NCBI RefSeq assembly: GCF_030580855.1
Contig: NZ_JAUQOP010000005.1
Location: 62,001-126,000 of the forward strand
Direction: 5' to 3'
DNA: 64,000 nucleotides
Origin: Pseudomonas citrullilanati
GTDB taxonomy: Bacteria; Pseudomonadota; Gammaproteobacteria; Pseudomonadales; Pseudomonadaceae
The position numbers were made by a program, and so were the translations under genes. Positions 34,438 to 42,349 of this stretch are shown here, in pieces. Position 1 is the stretch's first letter, and each line of letters opens with the position of its first letter. The notes beneath the pieces were generated by a model. That model worked only from the letters and a program-made list of their open reading frames with translations. It had not been told where the DNA came from and searched no databases.

Positions 34438-35490
34438 CTATGATCGACGCAGTGCCTTCCCGGTAACCCGCAAAGAGTGATCCAGCGAGCCGCTGGAGAA
34501 GGGGGCGATAACACCGTTGAAAAAGAGACCGACAAAACTTACAGGCGTCCCTTCTTGCATAAACTTCTGAAACCAGAGTGCTCCGGATGAGACGTGGGCG
34601 CCGGTATTGCTTATTTCTCCCTGATTCACCTCGCGGGCAAGTTTTCCGTACTCGCGCGCCTGTTCCATGGAAAGGCTGTCGTCGCCGTGGCTAGCCAGGT
34701 TTTCGTTAACGGCTTTAAGACTTTTTACAAAGGGGGGAGGGTCTTGCATCTTGATGACTATTTCGTCTATATGCGCCCTTGGCGCCGACATAGAGGCAAG
34801 TGGGCCTTTGGGGTTTTTTACGAGTGATTGCCGCATAGTCTCGAGAACAGCTCCGAAAAAACCCGGTTTTACCTCTGTAACGGAAGTAGCGACTCCAACA
34901 GTCGCGGTTTTAGCCGGAGGTCTGAAAAAGTCAGAGGCACCCATTAATTTCGCCAGAAGTGGTATGTGCCCGGTCGGGTCTTTCCGATTCACCGGGTCTC
35001 CGACGCAATAGGCATACGCGTTCAAACCACCCTCTCCAAAAGGACTGAGCCTGTCCGGGCTGTTGAACCGCATCAATACGGGATTGAACGCTCGGTAACC
35101 ATTGCCCAGCAGGTAATGCCCCGTCACCGGGTCCGGCCGCTCACCGTTGAAGCCGAGCAGGCTGAGCATTCCGCTTTCCGGTAAGCGGTGGCCATACGGC
35201 GTGTAGACGAGGCGATGAGGTCGCGCGGCATCGAGTGCATGCAACACCGAGCGCTGCTGATCGGTGGCGAGCAAGGTCGTTTCGACCACGCCATCCAGGT
35301 GCTGTTGTTGCGCCAGCAGTTGGTCCTCCTGCTGGAAAATCGAACGCTGTATCGCGCCTTGAATCTCCGTGGCGAGACGGTCCTTCAGATAAAAGCGCTG
35401 ATGGCTCGGCAGGGTGGCTGGTGTGCAGCTCACCACCCGGTCGAGCGGATCGTAGCGGTACTGGATGAGCAGGGTCCGGGTTGATGGCAT
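34438..35490 (-). CDS. Short RHS-core protein with unknown tip
   Basis: The 350-residue paralogue of the gene downstream shares the core (YDPLDRVVSC, LVYTPYGHR, LGFNGERPDPVTGHYLLGNG, ending DPTGH at about 172). The tip (about 173-350) differs wholly: it contains PPPFVKSLKAVNENLASHGDD and a hydrophobic stretch SFVGLFFNGVIAPFSSGS near the end. I recognise no toxin family in it. No signal peptide. Possible degenerate copy of the region's palindrome (CGACTGCC..GCGACAGC) at about 35556-35577. Confidence 0.7.
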   Translation of the reverse strand: MPSTRTLLIQYRYDPLDRVVSCTPATLPSHQRFYLKDRLATEIQGAIQRSIFQQEDQLLAQQQHLDGVVETTLLATDQQRSVLHALDAARPHRLVYTPYGHRLPESGMLSLLGFNGERPDPVTGHYLLGNGYRAFNPVLMRFNSPDRLSPFGEGGLNAYAYCVGDPVNRKDPTGHIPLLAKLMGASDFFRPPAKTATVGVATSVTEVKPGFFGAVLETMRQSLVKNPKGPLASMSAPRAHIDEIVIKMQDPPPFVKSLKAVNENLASHGDDSLSMEQAREYGKLAREVNQGEISNTGAHVSSGALWFQKFMQEGTPVSFVGLFFNGVIAPFSSGSLDHSLRVTGKALRRS

Positions 35491-35604
35491 GGAGTGGCTT
35501 CCACAGGCACCTGGGTCTTTGGACAGGGCTCCGGGTGCAGTAAGCTGCGGCTTTCCGACTGCCGTTTTAGCGACAGCGGGCGAGATATCTATGGCATGGC
35601 CGTT

Positions 35605-36003
35605 CTATTTCGCATAGCTGAAAGAGCACTGTGAAATATCCGCGGCCGTGCAGGTTTCTCCCTGCCAAGCTGTTCCTGGCGCCGGCCCCCATTGATTGAA
35701 AGGTTTGAGCGCTAACCTTATACCCGCGTCGCCCTCACCCTCGTAGCTGCAGATGACCGACTGCTTGCTGGCGTTATAGCCGGCATTGGTGAAATGAACG
35801 GTGGCCAGATAGCTTTCGTCGGCATATTCATTCTCTCCTTCCCACGTTCGCTGGTCGGGCCCCGGTGCGCTGTAGCTGAAACCACCGCCTTGAAGCGGCA
35901 CCTGCTTGATGGTCGCAATGTGCGGGCAGGTGGCGATATCCGCGTACACATAGCCTGTGGACAAGGCCATCGCCATCAGTGCGGTTTTGATTTTTCCATG
36001 CAT
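35605..36003 (-). CDS. Small secreted DUF3757-like protein
   Basis: From ATG 36003 the product is 132 residues with a signal peptide MHGKIKTALMAMALSTGYVYA. The mature part ATCPHIATIKQ, GGFSYSAPG, RTWEGENEYADES and VICSYEGEGD matches the DUF3757 pattern; the four cysteines would pair in the periplasm or outside. An upstream in-frame ATG at 36093 would add 30 residues but hide the signal peptide. A perfect palindrome lies at 36174-36195. Function unknown; relatives lie at 36917 and 39381. Confidence 0.7.
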   Translation of the reverse strand: MHGKIKTALMAMALSTGYVYADIATCPHIATIKQVPLQGGGFSYSAPGPDQRTWEGENEYADESYLATVHFTNAGYNASKQSVICSYEGEGDAGIRLALKPFNQWGPAPGTAWQGETCTAADISQCSFSYAK

Positions 36004-36173
36004 GTTGGCTTGCTCACTTGTGGTTGAAGTTGCGGCGTTTGCGATAGCCGTTTTAGCCGGGGTCGAACCAAGTCGCGAGCCGGCGGGCTTCATTGATGAA
36101 TTCCAGATGGATCGTGAAAATACCGTCCAGCGCTGTCCGACATGATTGAGCTTATCCCTATGGGGATGGCTGG

Positions 36174-36195
36174 CTACTGTCAGAGTTGACAGTAG
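36174..36195. promoter_or_regulatory. Palindrome copy 1 (CTACTGTCA / TGACAGTAG)
   Basis: Perfect 9-base arms around GAGT. Located 171 bases upstream of the DUF3757-like gene start at 36003 and 45 bases past the cold-shock gene stop. Confidence 0.75.
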
Positions 36196-36239
36196 ATAAG
36201 TGGGTCATGGGCTAACTGTGCGTCTTCTTATGCCCGGAT

Positions 36240-36452
36240 TTATTCCGGCGTCACTCTCGTGGCCTGCCTACCTTTTTCGCCTTTTTCGATTTCAAACGAG
36301 ACGCTCTGCCTTTGCTTTAATGTTTTGTAACCCTCGCCGGCAATCGCCGAGTAATGAACGAATAACTCCTCGCCGCCGTTGCCGCAGGTAATGAAGCCAT
36401 AGCCCTTTGCATCGTTAAACCACTTTACGGTTCCTTTGATTCGGTCGTTCAT
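36240..36452 (-). CDS. Cold-shock domain protein (CspA family)
   Basis: The 70-residue protein starts [20 protein letters not shown] with the RNP-1 motif KGYGFIT and RNP-2-like [14 protein letters not shown] lies seven bases before ATG 36452. It is a single-stranded nucleic acid binding protein. It is somewhat diverged from housekeeping CspA of Pseudomonas ([23 protein letters not shown]) and sits among accessory genes, with a palindrome copy about 105 bases upstream, which suggests special regulation. Confidence 0.9.
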   Translation of the reverse strand: MNDRIKGTVKWFNDAKGYGFITCGNGGEELFVHYSAIAGEGYKTLKQRQSVSFEIEKGEKGRQATRVTPE

Positions 36453-36557
36453 TTTTATTCTTCCTGCTTGCCCGAATGAAAAAGGCACAGGGACTATGGT
36501 TTTCCCATGGCCTTGTTTTTCCTAGTCTCGTCAGCAGCTTAGAACCGGCCCCTGCAG

Positions 36558-36587
36558 TTGCCTACTGTCAGAACTGACAGTAGGCAA
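36558..36587. promoter_or_regulatory. Palindrome copy 2 upstream of the cold-shock gene
   Basis: TTGCCTACTGTCAG pairs perfectly with CTGACAGTAGGCAA around AA, followed by TACCCAGAGGAAATAAC, the same flank as copy 4. The 330 bases from here to 36916 show no convincing gene. Confidence 0.8.
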
Positions 36588-36916
36588 TACCCAGAGGAAA
36601 TAACTGATTGCCAATGATATTCAAACGGCTGTCACGGAGCGGTCATGCCATGGCTTGCGCTTGCAACCGTCGGCCGCCAGCACGTCGCAGCCGCTGCGCA
36701 GTGGATCGCCAGCATCTGGGTGACGACCTGTATCGAGTCGCCAAACCCGAGTCGCGGTGGACGACAGGAAGAACTACAGGCAGCGCACGTTGGCTCGGGC
36801 AAGGCTCGTTGTCGCGGGGGATTTTCCCAAGTATTTGTCGGATTTTTGGTCGACCACGGTTCGTGAGGGCAGGAAATTGCGAAGGGGAACAGCGATGGGT
36901 AGATCTAGGTGGTCCG

Positions 36917-37330
36917 TCAGAAACTCAGGGTGAGTTCATGGGCCTTTATTAACTTGCACAACGTGGCATCCGGGCTTTCGCAAGGCCGATTCGATCCTGT
37001 GGAAAGTGCCGGACCCTGCGCTTGCAGATACTCCAGCGTAAGGTTCAGGGTGCCGAGCTTATAGATGATGGTGGCCTGGGTTGGTGATTGCTCATCGGGC
37101 TCTTGGACAACGAATTCAGCACTGTTGAATTGCGCCATGGCGGGGTCGGCGACGTCCATGGGACGTTGACGCTCCCATTGACGGTCATCCCGCGCTTCTA
37201 CCGGCTCGATCGTCTTCTGGATTTGAGTAACGCCAGGGCAGGTTATTTCCCCCGCGTGGACTTGCCCGGCGATCCATAAAAATAACCCGGCGCCGCCGAC
37301 GGTCATCAGGTTTGCCATGATCTTTCGCAT
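36917..37330 (-). CDS. Small secreted DUF3757-like protein
   Basis: From ATG 37330 (GGAGGG seven bases upstream) the 137-residue product has a signal peptide MRKIMANLMTVGGAGLFLWIAGQVHA. The mature part begins GEITCPGVTQIQK, and continues FNSAEFVVQE, ATIIYKLGTLNLTLEY and CESPDATLCKLIKAHELTLSF. It is a close paralogue of the protein at 39381 (same start context, GEI.CP.V..I and C-terminal layout) and more distant from that at 35605. Secreted or periplasmic; function unknown. Confidence 0.75.
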   Translation of the reverse strand: MRKIMANLMTVGGAGLFLWIAGQVHAGEITCPGVTQIQKTIEPVEARDDRQWERQRPMDVADPAMAQFNSAEFVVQEPDEQSPTQATIIYKLGTLNLTLEYLQAQGPALSTGSNRPCESPDATLCKLIKAHELTLSF

Positions 37331-37388
37331 TTGCCAGCCCTCCAATGTTCGGGTCCGAGGCCATGGTTACGGCTATATCTGGTACGGG

Positions 37389-37410
37389 CTACTGTCAGGG
37401 CTGACAGTTA
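37389..37410. promoter_or_regulatory. Palindrome copy 3 upstream of a DUF3757-like gene
   Basis: ACTGTCAG and CTGACAGT form perfect 8-base arms around GG, about 60 bases before the ATG at 37330; followed by TATTTATG, as in copy 5. Confidence 0.75.
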
Positions 37411-37624
37411 TTTATGCGTATTTGGAATTTATTAGAATTTTTCGCAGGAGTTTGGCGATAACAAATTTTCTTTAAACAAGGCGAATGCGGATTGTTCTGA
37501 TCGAACGGGGATGTGTGGACAGGACCAATTGGACTGGCGGTCAGGCCAATAGAGCAGCCAGGAGGAGGGCGCGAAGTCACCGCGCCGAAAGCCGGCAGGC
37601 TGCTCGATGAGCATCATCGGCCTT

Positions 37625-38434
37625 TTACGGAATCGACCACAGGTCGTGTCGAGTTTTTGTCATGCCCGCTTCTCCTGGACATGCCCAAACCTCAAGATTG
37701 TGCAGATAAGCAAAGAAGGGTGGGCCAGAAGGCGCGGCGTGCAGCCGAAACTCGAGATGAACGAGCGATGGGGCGACTCCTTCCGGCGCAACGAACGTCT
37801 GATGTGCTGATATCCAGTCAGGCGCCACGCTATTCCAGCGGGGACCATATTCAAGAATAGTGCACGAGAAGCCGACCGGATTGCTTGTCTTGTAAGTGTA
37901 GTTGACTCTGATTGGCGTACCGGGTTTTACCGCTATCTCTTGGAAAAGCCTGGAGCGCTCACTCATGTGCGCTTGACCATCAACAATTTTTACTTCCCCG
38001 TCGTAGTCCCACCCCTCAAGTGCATTATCGAAGTTGCCGTTTTGCAGCAATTGCACGGGTGTGCACTCGGCTTCGGCAAAACGGAGCTCGACGTTATCCA
38101 CATCATAAGCACCCTGCGACGTGAAGATCAGGTCGACTGAACCGCCGTTGTCTATCGTGAAATCAACTTCATATTCTCCTGCTCGATTGATGGTGCAATA
38201 GCCATCCCCGCTCGACAGCCTGACACCGCCGACACCGTAATAAGAAGAGACATTAAAGAGTAACTTGACCACTCCCGGGGCGCTCAACCCCACTGTCTGC
38301 GACAGTCTGGCAGCAGGTGCCAGACGCGCCCGGCCGGATACCCATGTAACTTGGTTGGAGCTCCAACCTTCAAGGCTCGTATCAAACGTACCGTTAACGA
38401 TCAGATTCTCGCTGTTGTTTTTTTGCGCAGCCAT
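37625..38434 (-). CDS. Two-domain carbohydrate-binding-module-like protein
   Basis: The 269-residue product has two repeats, each opening with (L)I.NG.FD..LEGW (NLIVNGTFDTSLEGW near residue 10 and LLQNGNFDNALEGWDYDG near 130), the hallmark of CBM4/9-like jelly-roll domains. There is no signal peptide and no catalytic domain. AAGGAG lies seven bases before ATG 38434. It might be a lectin or an effector released by lysis or a contractile machine. Palindrome copy 4 lies about 230 bases upstream. Function unknown. Confidence 0.65.
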   Translation of the reverse strand: MAAQKNNSENLIVNGTFDTSLEGWSSNQVTWVSGRARLAPAARLSQTVGLSAPGVVKLLFNVSSYYGVGGVRLSSGDGYCTINRAGEYEVDFTIDNGGSVDLIFTSQGAYDVDNVELRFAEAECTPVQLLQNGNFDNALEGWDYDGEVKIVDGQAHMSERSRLFQEIAVKPGTPIRVNYTYKTSNPVGFSCTILEYGPRWNSVAPDWISAHQTFVAPEGVAPSLVHLEFRLHAAPSGPPFFAYLHNLEVWACPGEAGMTKTRHDLWSIP

Positions 38435-38666
38435 AAGGACACTCCTTGCCTGACGCTATCGAGGCATTGTTCATATAAGTCACTGTCGATTGTTCTGGGC
38501 AATTGCCGTTGAATGCCATTGGCATGTGGAAGTGCTAGCTTGCCGAGGCAGGAGCGATATGGCTCATTCATCGTCCCAGATAATCTGGAGATCGGTCGCG
38601 TATATCGTCTATCGTTGCCCAGTTGGTTTCGCTGTCACGGTTTGAGTCTAGGACCCCTATAAACAG

Positions 38667-38696
38667 TTGCCTACTGTCAACGTTGACAGTAGGCAA
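38667..38696. promoter_or_regulatory. Palindrome copy 4 (perfect 30-base)
   Basis: TTGCCTACTGTCAAC is followed directly by its exact reverse complement, then TACCCAGAGGAAATAAC as in copy 2. It lies upstream of the carbohydrate-binding-like gene and just after the stop of the gene at 38722. Confidence 0.85.
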
Positions 38697-38721
38697 TACC
38701 CAGAGGAAATAACGGGTCGTG

Positions 38722-39297
38722 TTATTGGCGTGCGGTCGCTGACGCAACCCGTTCGCAGAATGCCGGGTAGAAGGCTTGCGTGTTCGAATTGCGGCAATCG
38801 TCTTGAACCTGGGCCTGGGCGGCGGCGCTGAAGGTCAGGCGTTGGGGTTGGCTGGCGAAGGTGGTGTAGCCGTCCCGTTGGGTTTTGATGGCGTCGAAAC
38901 CCGGCATGTCGTAGGCCAGTTCCACATCATCGTCGGCCAGTCGTCGAGCCTTGATGGTCACGTGCGTGTATTGCTTGCCCCCCGGCGCGCCGTTCAGCGC
39001 TGCCAGGCCGTGGCCGACCACGCGCAACAGGTCTGCGACCCAGGCATTGCCGCTGTCCGGGGCGGCGCTTGGACGATAGCGCACCGTCAGCGTTTGTTGG
39101 TCGCGGGTGACCTTGGTCAGGGCCGGGTCGTAGCGCTTGATCCGATGTTCAATGGTCAACCAGGTCCTTTGCTCGTCGCTGGTGCCTTCGGCCACCTCGG
39201 GATCGAGCGGGCCACGCTGGCATTCGCTGACGCCCAGGGCAATCAGCATGCCGGTCAGGATGACCGCCAGGGTCGCTCCACCGATTTTTATGTCCAT
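38722..39297 (-). CDS. Hypothetical membrane-anchored or secreted protein
   Basis: From ATG 39297 the product is 191 residues: MDIKIGGATLAVILTGMLIALGVSEC is a signal anchor or a signal peptide with a near-lipobox Cys. The rest is soluble, with TVRYRPSAAPDSGNAWVADLLRV, HVTIKARRLADDDVELAYDMPG and two C-terminal Cys (DDCRNS, AFCERV). I recognise no family. Its GC-rich codon use matches the core genome, unlike the neighbouring RHS tips. Confidence 0.6.
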   Translation of the reverse strand: MDIKIGGATLAVILTGMLIALGVSECQRGPLDPEVAEGTSDEQRTWLTIEHRIKRYDPALTKVTRDQQTLTVRYRPSAAPDSGNAWVADLLRVVGHGLAALNGAPGGKQYTHVTIKARRLADDDVELAYDMPGFDAIKTQRDGYTTFASQPQRLTFSAAAQAQVQDDCRNSNTQAFYPAFCERVASATARQ

Positions 39298-39380
39298 GGG
39301 TAAACTCGCGAGGAGAGAGGATCGCACTGTACGGTAGCCGGGCCGGCATTGACAGGCTGCTGCGGGCAGCGCCCGGGCGC

Positions 39381-39800
39381 TCAGAAACTTACGTTGAAAT
39401 ATTCCGCATCCATGAGTCTGCACGCCCGGATACTCGGGCTATCGCAGCGGCTGTCGGCCCACAGGGAGTAGCCCGGTTCGAGGAGTTGCGGGTGGACCCG
39501 CTTCAGATTGATCTGGCCATATTTGCAAGTGAGGGTCGCGCTGGATAGGGAGGTGTCCCCGGCAGTCTCATGAAACGTGTATTCGGCACCTTCGAATCTC
39601 AGTGACTGTGGCTTGACCACATCCACGAGGCTTTCGCTCGTCCATTCGTGTTCTTCTGGCGAGTCGACGAAATAGACGTCTTCCACGGATTCGATCTTCC
39701 TGTGGATCTCAGAGACAGCGGGACACAGTATTTCACCGGCATGAACGTGGCCGGTGACCAGCATCAGTAATCCCAACCCTCCCGCCAGTACCTTGTTCAT
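39381..39800 (-). CDS. Small secreted DUF3757-like protein
   Basis: From ATG 39800 (GGAGG seven bases upstream) the 139-residue product has signal peptide MNKVLAGGLGLLMLVTGHVHA and mature GEILCPAVSEIHRKIES, FEGAEYTFHE, SATLTCKYGQINLKRVHPQL and CDSPSIRACRLMDAEYFNVSF. It is a paralogue of the protein at 36917, including the bases around the start. Palindrome copy 5 sits about 53 bases upstream. Function unknown. Confidence 0.75.
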   Translation of the reverse strand: MNKVLAGGLGLLMLVTGHVHAGEILCPAVSEIHRKIESVEDVYFVDSPEEHEWTSESLVDVVKPQSLRFEGAEYTFHETAGDTSLSSATLTCKYGQINLKRVHPQLLEPGYSLWADSRCDSPSIRACRLMDAEYFNVSF

Positions 39801-39850
39801 CTGCCAGCCTCCATGGCCCAGTTCTATTGCCGCGGCTATGGCCGGGCAGG

Positions 39851-39872
39851 CCACTGTCAATGCTGGCAGTTA
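39851..39872. promoter_or_regulatory. Palindrome copy 5 (one mismatch)
   Basis: ACTGTCA and TGGCAGT around ATGC, followed by TATTTATG as in copy 3; same distance to the paralogous start codon. Confidence 0.65.
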
Positions 39873-40089
39873 TTTATGTCAATTTTGGAACTGTGAGGGG
39901 ATATTTGGAAACTTTTAGCGATAAACGATCGCTGGTTTTCTGGTGAATCAGAAGTTTCTGGCGTGGTCGAAAGACTTTTCTGTAAGCATCGTCGGATATG
40001 TAGGAACAATCGTTTTACGACCCAGTCCAACGCACGCTTTCAGGCCGCCCACTCTCGGGCGGTTTTTCATCGTCCTGAGGATGTTCCCT

Positions 40090-40667
40090 ATGAGGTTTCA
40101 CGCGGTTTCGCCTTGTCTTGCCTGATGTCGTTCGTGGCTGGCCCGGCCTTCGCACAATTCAGCCTCGATGATGCCGCCAACGTACTGTCGGCGATGCAGG
40201 GCAACCAGAGCGAGCAGGGGACGGGCGCAGTGGCTGCCGCGCCGAAAGCCGCCGGGTTGCTCAACACCTTGGGTTCGGAACTCAAGATCACCCCGGAACA
40301 GGCCGTGGGTGGCGCCGGGGCGATGCTTGGGCTGGCGAAAAATCGCCTCAGCGAGCCGCAGTTCGCCGAATTGAGCAAAAGCGTGCCGGGCCTCGATCAG
40401 ATCGCCGGCAACAACGCCATTGGCGGGCTCAATGGCCTGGGCGGTTTGCTCGGAGGCGGATCGGATAAAAAGGCCTTGCTCGACGGCCTGCTGGGTAACG
40501 TCAAGGACACCCACGATTTGAACAATGCCTTCAGTGCGCTGGGCATGGACAGCGGGATGATCGGCCAGTTTGCACCGATCATCCTGCAGTATCTGGGGCA
40601 GCAGGGCGTAGGCAGTTCGTTGTTGCAAAGTCTGGGAGGTGTCTGGGGCGCGGGCGCCGGTGTCTGA
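40090..40667 (+). pseudogene. DUF2780-like secreted protein, apparent frameshift in signal peptide
   Basis: The open frame through 40667 encodes QFSLDDAANVLSAMQG, ITPEQAVGGAGAMLGLAK and GGLLGGGSDKKALLDGLLG, a DUF2780-type mature protein of about 180 residues. The well-placed ATG at 40090 (GAGGA eight bases upstream) enters the wrong frame and stops after 11 codons. Adding one T to the TTT at 40096-40098 would give MRFSRGFALSCLMSFVAGPAFA joined to QFSLDDA, an excellent signal peptide. So the gene carries a one-base deletion (real, phase-variable, or a sequencing error), or starts downstream at ATG 40125 with a truncated signal. Confidence 0.7.
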
Positions 40668-40673
40668 TCGACC

Positions 40674-41555
40674 TCATTCCTCACGCAAAACAGCAATCCG
40701 CCGATCCTTCTCGGTCCAAAGCTGATTCACCCAATCCTGCACATGCTGGCGAAACACCGGGTCGTTTTCGTAGTCGCCCTGCCACAGCGCCGGGTCCAGT
40801 TCGCGGGTCTGGATGTCGATGATCACCCGGGGCACCGCGCCGCTGATCAAGTCCCAGAAGCCGGGGATCCGGTCCTGGGGGTAGACCACCGTGACGTCCA
40901 GGATGGCGTCCAGTTGTTCGCCCATCGCCGCCAGCACGAACGCGACGCCTCCGGCCTTGGGCTTGAGCAGGTGGTTGAAGGACGATTGTTGCTGTTGGCG
41001 CTTGGCGGCGGTGAAGCGGGTGCCTTCGAGGTAGTTCACCACGGTGACCGGCTGGCGCTTGAACAGCTCGCAGGCGGCCTTGGTGATTTCCAGGTCCTTG
41101 CCGGCCAGTTCCGGGTTCTTGGCCAGGAACGCCTTGGTGTAGCGCTTCATGAACGGGTAGTCCAGCGCCCACCAGGCCAGGCCCAGGAACGGCACCCAGA
41201 TCAGTTCCTTCTTGAGGAAGAACTTGAAGAATGGGGTGCGGCGGTTGAGGGTCTGGATCAGGGCGGGGATGTCCACCCAGGATTGGTGGTTGCTGATCAC
41301 CAGGTAGGAGGTGTCGCCACGCAGGTCGGCGCCGCCGCGAATGTCCCAGCGGGTAGGGATGCACAGGGCGAAGATCAGCTTGTCGATTTCGGCCCAGGTC
41401 TCGGCGATCCACATCACCGCCCATGAGGCGTAGTCGCGAAAGCGACCGGGCAGGATCAGTTTGAGCAATGCGAACACCATCAAAGGCCCGAACAGCACCA
41501 GGGTGTTGAGCAACAGCAGCAGGGTGACGAAACAGCCGGTGAGCAGGCGGCGCAT
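40674..41555 (-). CDS. PlsC-family acyltransferase (YihG-like)
   Basis: From ATG 41555 the 293-residue product starts MRRLLTGCFVTLLLLLNTLVLFGPLMVF, a membrane helix. It has the acyltransferase motif NHQSWVD (HX4D), the glycerol-phosphate motif YLEGTRFT, and VVYPQ. It probably acylates lysophosphatidic acid at the inner membrane, altering phospholipid acyl chains, as proposed for E. coli YihG. Tail-to-tail with the DUF2780-like gene, seven bases apart. Confidence 0.85.
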   Translation of the reverse strand: MRRLLTGCFVTLLLLLNTLVLFGPLMVFALLKLILPGRFRDYASWAVMWIAETWAEIDKLIFALCIPTRWDIRGGADLRGDTSYLVISNHQSWVDIPALIQTLNRRTPFFKFFLKKELIWVPFLGLAWWALDYPFMKRYTKAFLAKNPELAGKDLEITKAACELFKRQPVTVVNYLEGTRFTAAKRQQQQSSFNHLLKPKAGGVAFVLAAMGEQLDAILDVTVVYPQDRIPGFWDLISGAVPRVIIDIQTRELDPALWQGDYENDPVFRQHVQDWVNQLWTEKDRRIAVLREE

Positions 41556-41760
41556 AGATGACTCTTGCAAGCGGGTGGGCGGGCCATGATAAGCAGCTTC
41601 GGGGGGGCAGGCCAAATCGGCTTGGACAAAAGTTTCACCTGTTCATGGCTAAACTGGGCCGCCTTTCGTGGCGAGCAAGCGCCCTCGCCACGTTTTTCCC
41701 AAGCGAACGAATTCACCGCCCACGGTCTAAAACCCCACCCCACACAGGAAGCCCTATTGC

Positions 41761-42267
41761 ATGAAATCACTTCTCGCCCTGCTTTCCCTGGTGGCCCTTC
41801 CAGTGCTGGCCGCCGAGCCGACCCTGTACGGGCGCTACGAATACATCGCGCTGCCGGAAATCGGTGGCGAAGTACTCAAGGCCAAGATGGACACCGGTGC
41901 GTTGACCGCTTCGCTGTCGGCCAAGGACATCGAGACCTTCACCCGCGACGGCGACGACTGGGTGCGTTTCCGCCTCGCCACCAAGGACGCGAGCAACAAG
42001 GTCTACGAGCACAAGATCGCACGCATCAGCAAGATCAAGACCCGCTCCGAAGAAGATGAAGACGACGACGAAAAGATCGCCCCCAGCAAGCGCCCGGTGG
42101 TGGACCTGGAATTGTGCCTGGGCAACGTCAAGCGCACCGTGGAGGTCAACCTGACCGACCGCAGCAGCTTCAACTATCCACTGTTGATCGGCGCCAAGGC
42201 CCTGCGCGAGTTCGGCGCGGCGGTGAATCCGGCGCGGCGTTATACGGCGGATAAGCCGGATTGTTGA
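41761..42267 (+). CDS. Periplasmic retropepsin-like (RimK-associated, PF05618-type) protein
   Basis: The 168-residue protein has signal peptide MKSLLALLSLVALPVLA and the domain YGRYEYIALPEIGGEVLKAKMDTGALTASL, with the DTGA active-site triad of retropepsin-like enzymes (annotated as ATP-dependent zinc protease or RloA-type aspartic peptidase). A charged insert EEDEDDDEKIAPSKRP is followed by VNLTDRSSFNYPLLIGAKAL. Protease activity is inferred from the motif only. Confidence 0.8.
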   Translation: MKSLLALLSLVALPVLAAEPTLYGRYEYIALPEIGGEVLKAKMDTGALTASLSAKDIETFTRDGDDWVRFRLATKDASNKVYEHKIARISKIKTRSEEDEDDDEKIAPSKRPVVDLELCLGNVKRTVEVNLTDRSSFNYPLLIGAKALREFGAAVNPARRYTADKPDC

Positions 42268-42349
42268 TGGGCGTGCCTCAGGCTGGGGCACAAGGGCCCC
42301 AGTAGTCGTGCATGAAGGCTGGCGATTAAATTTTCAACTTTTCATCTGG

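Noticed and set aside
36645..36866. Possible 73-residue protein after the cold-shock promoter
   Set aside because: No start signal and no family resemblance; the stretch looks non-coding.
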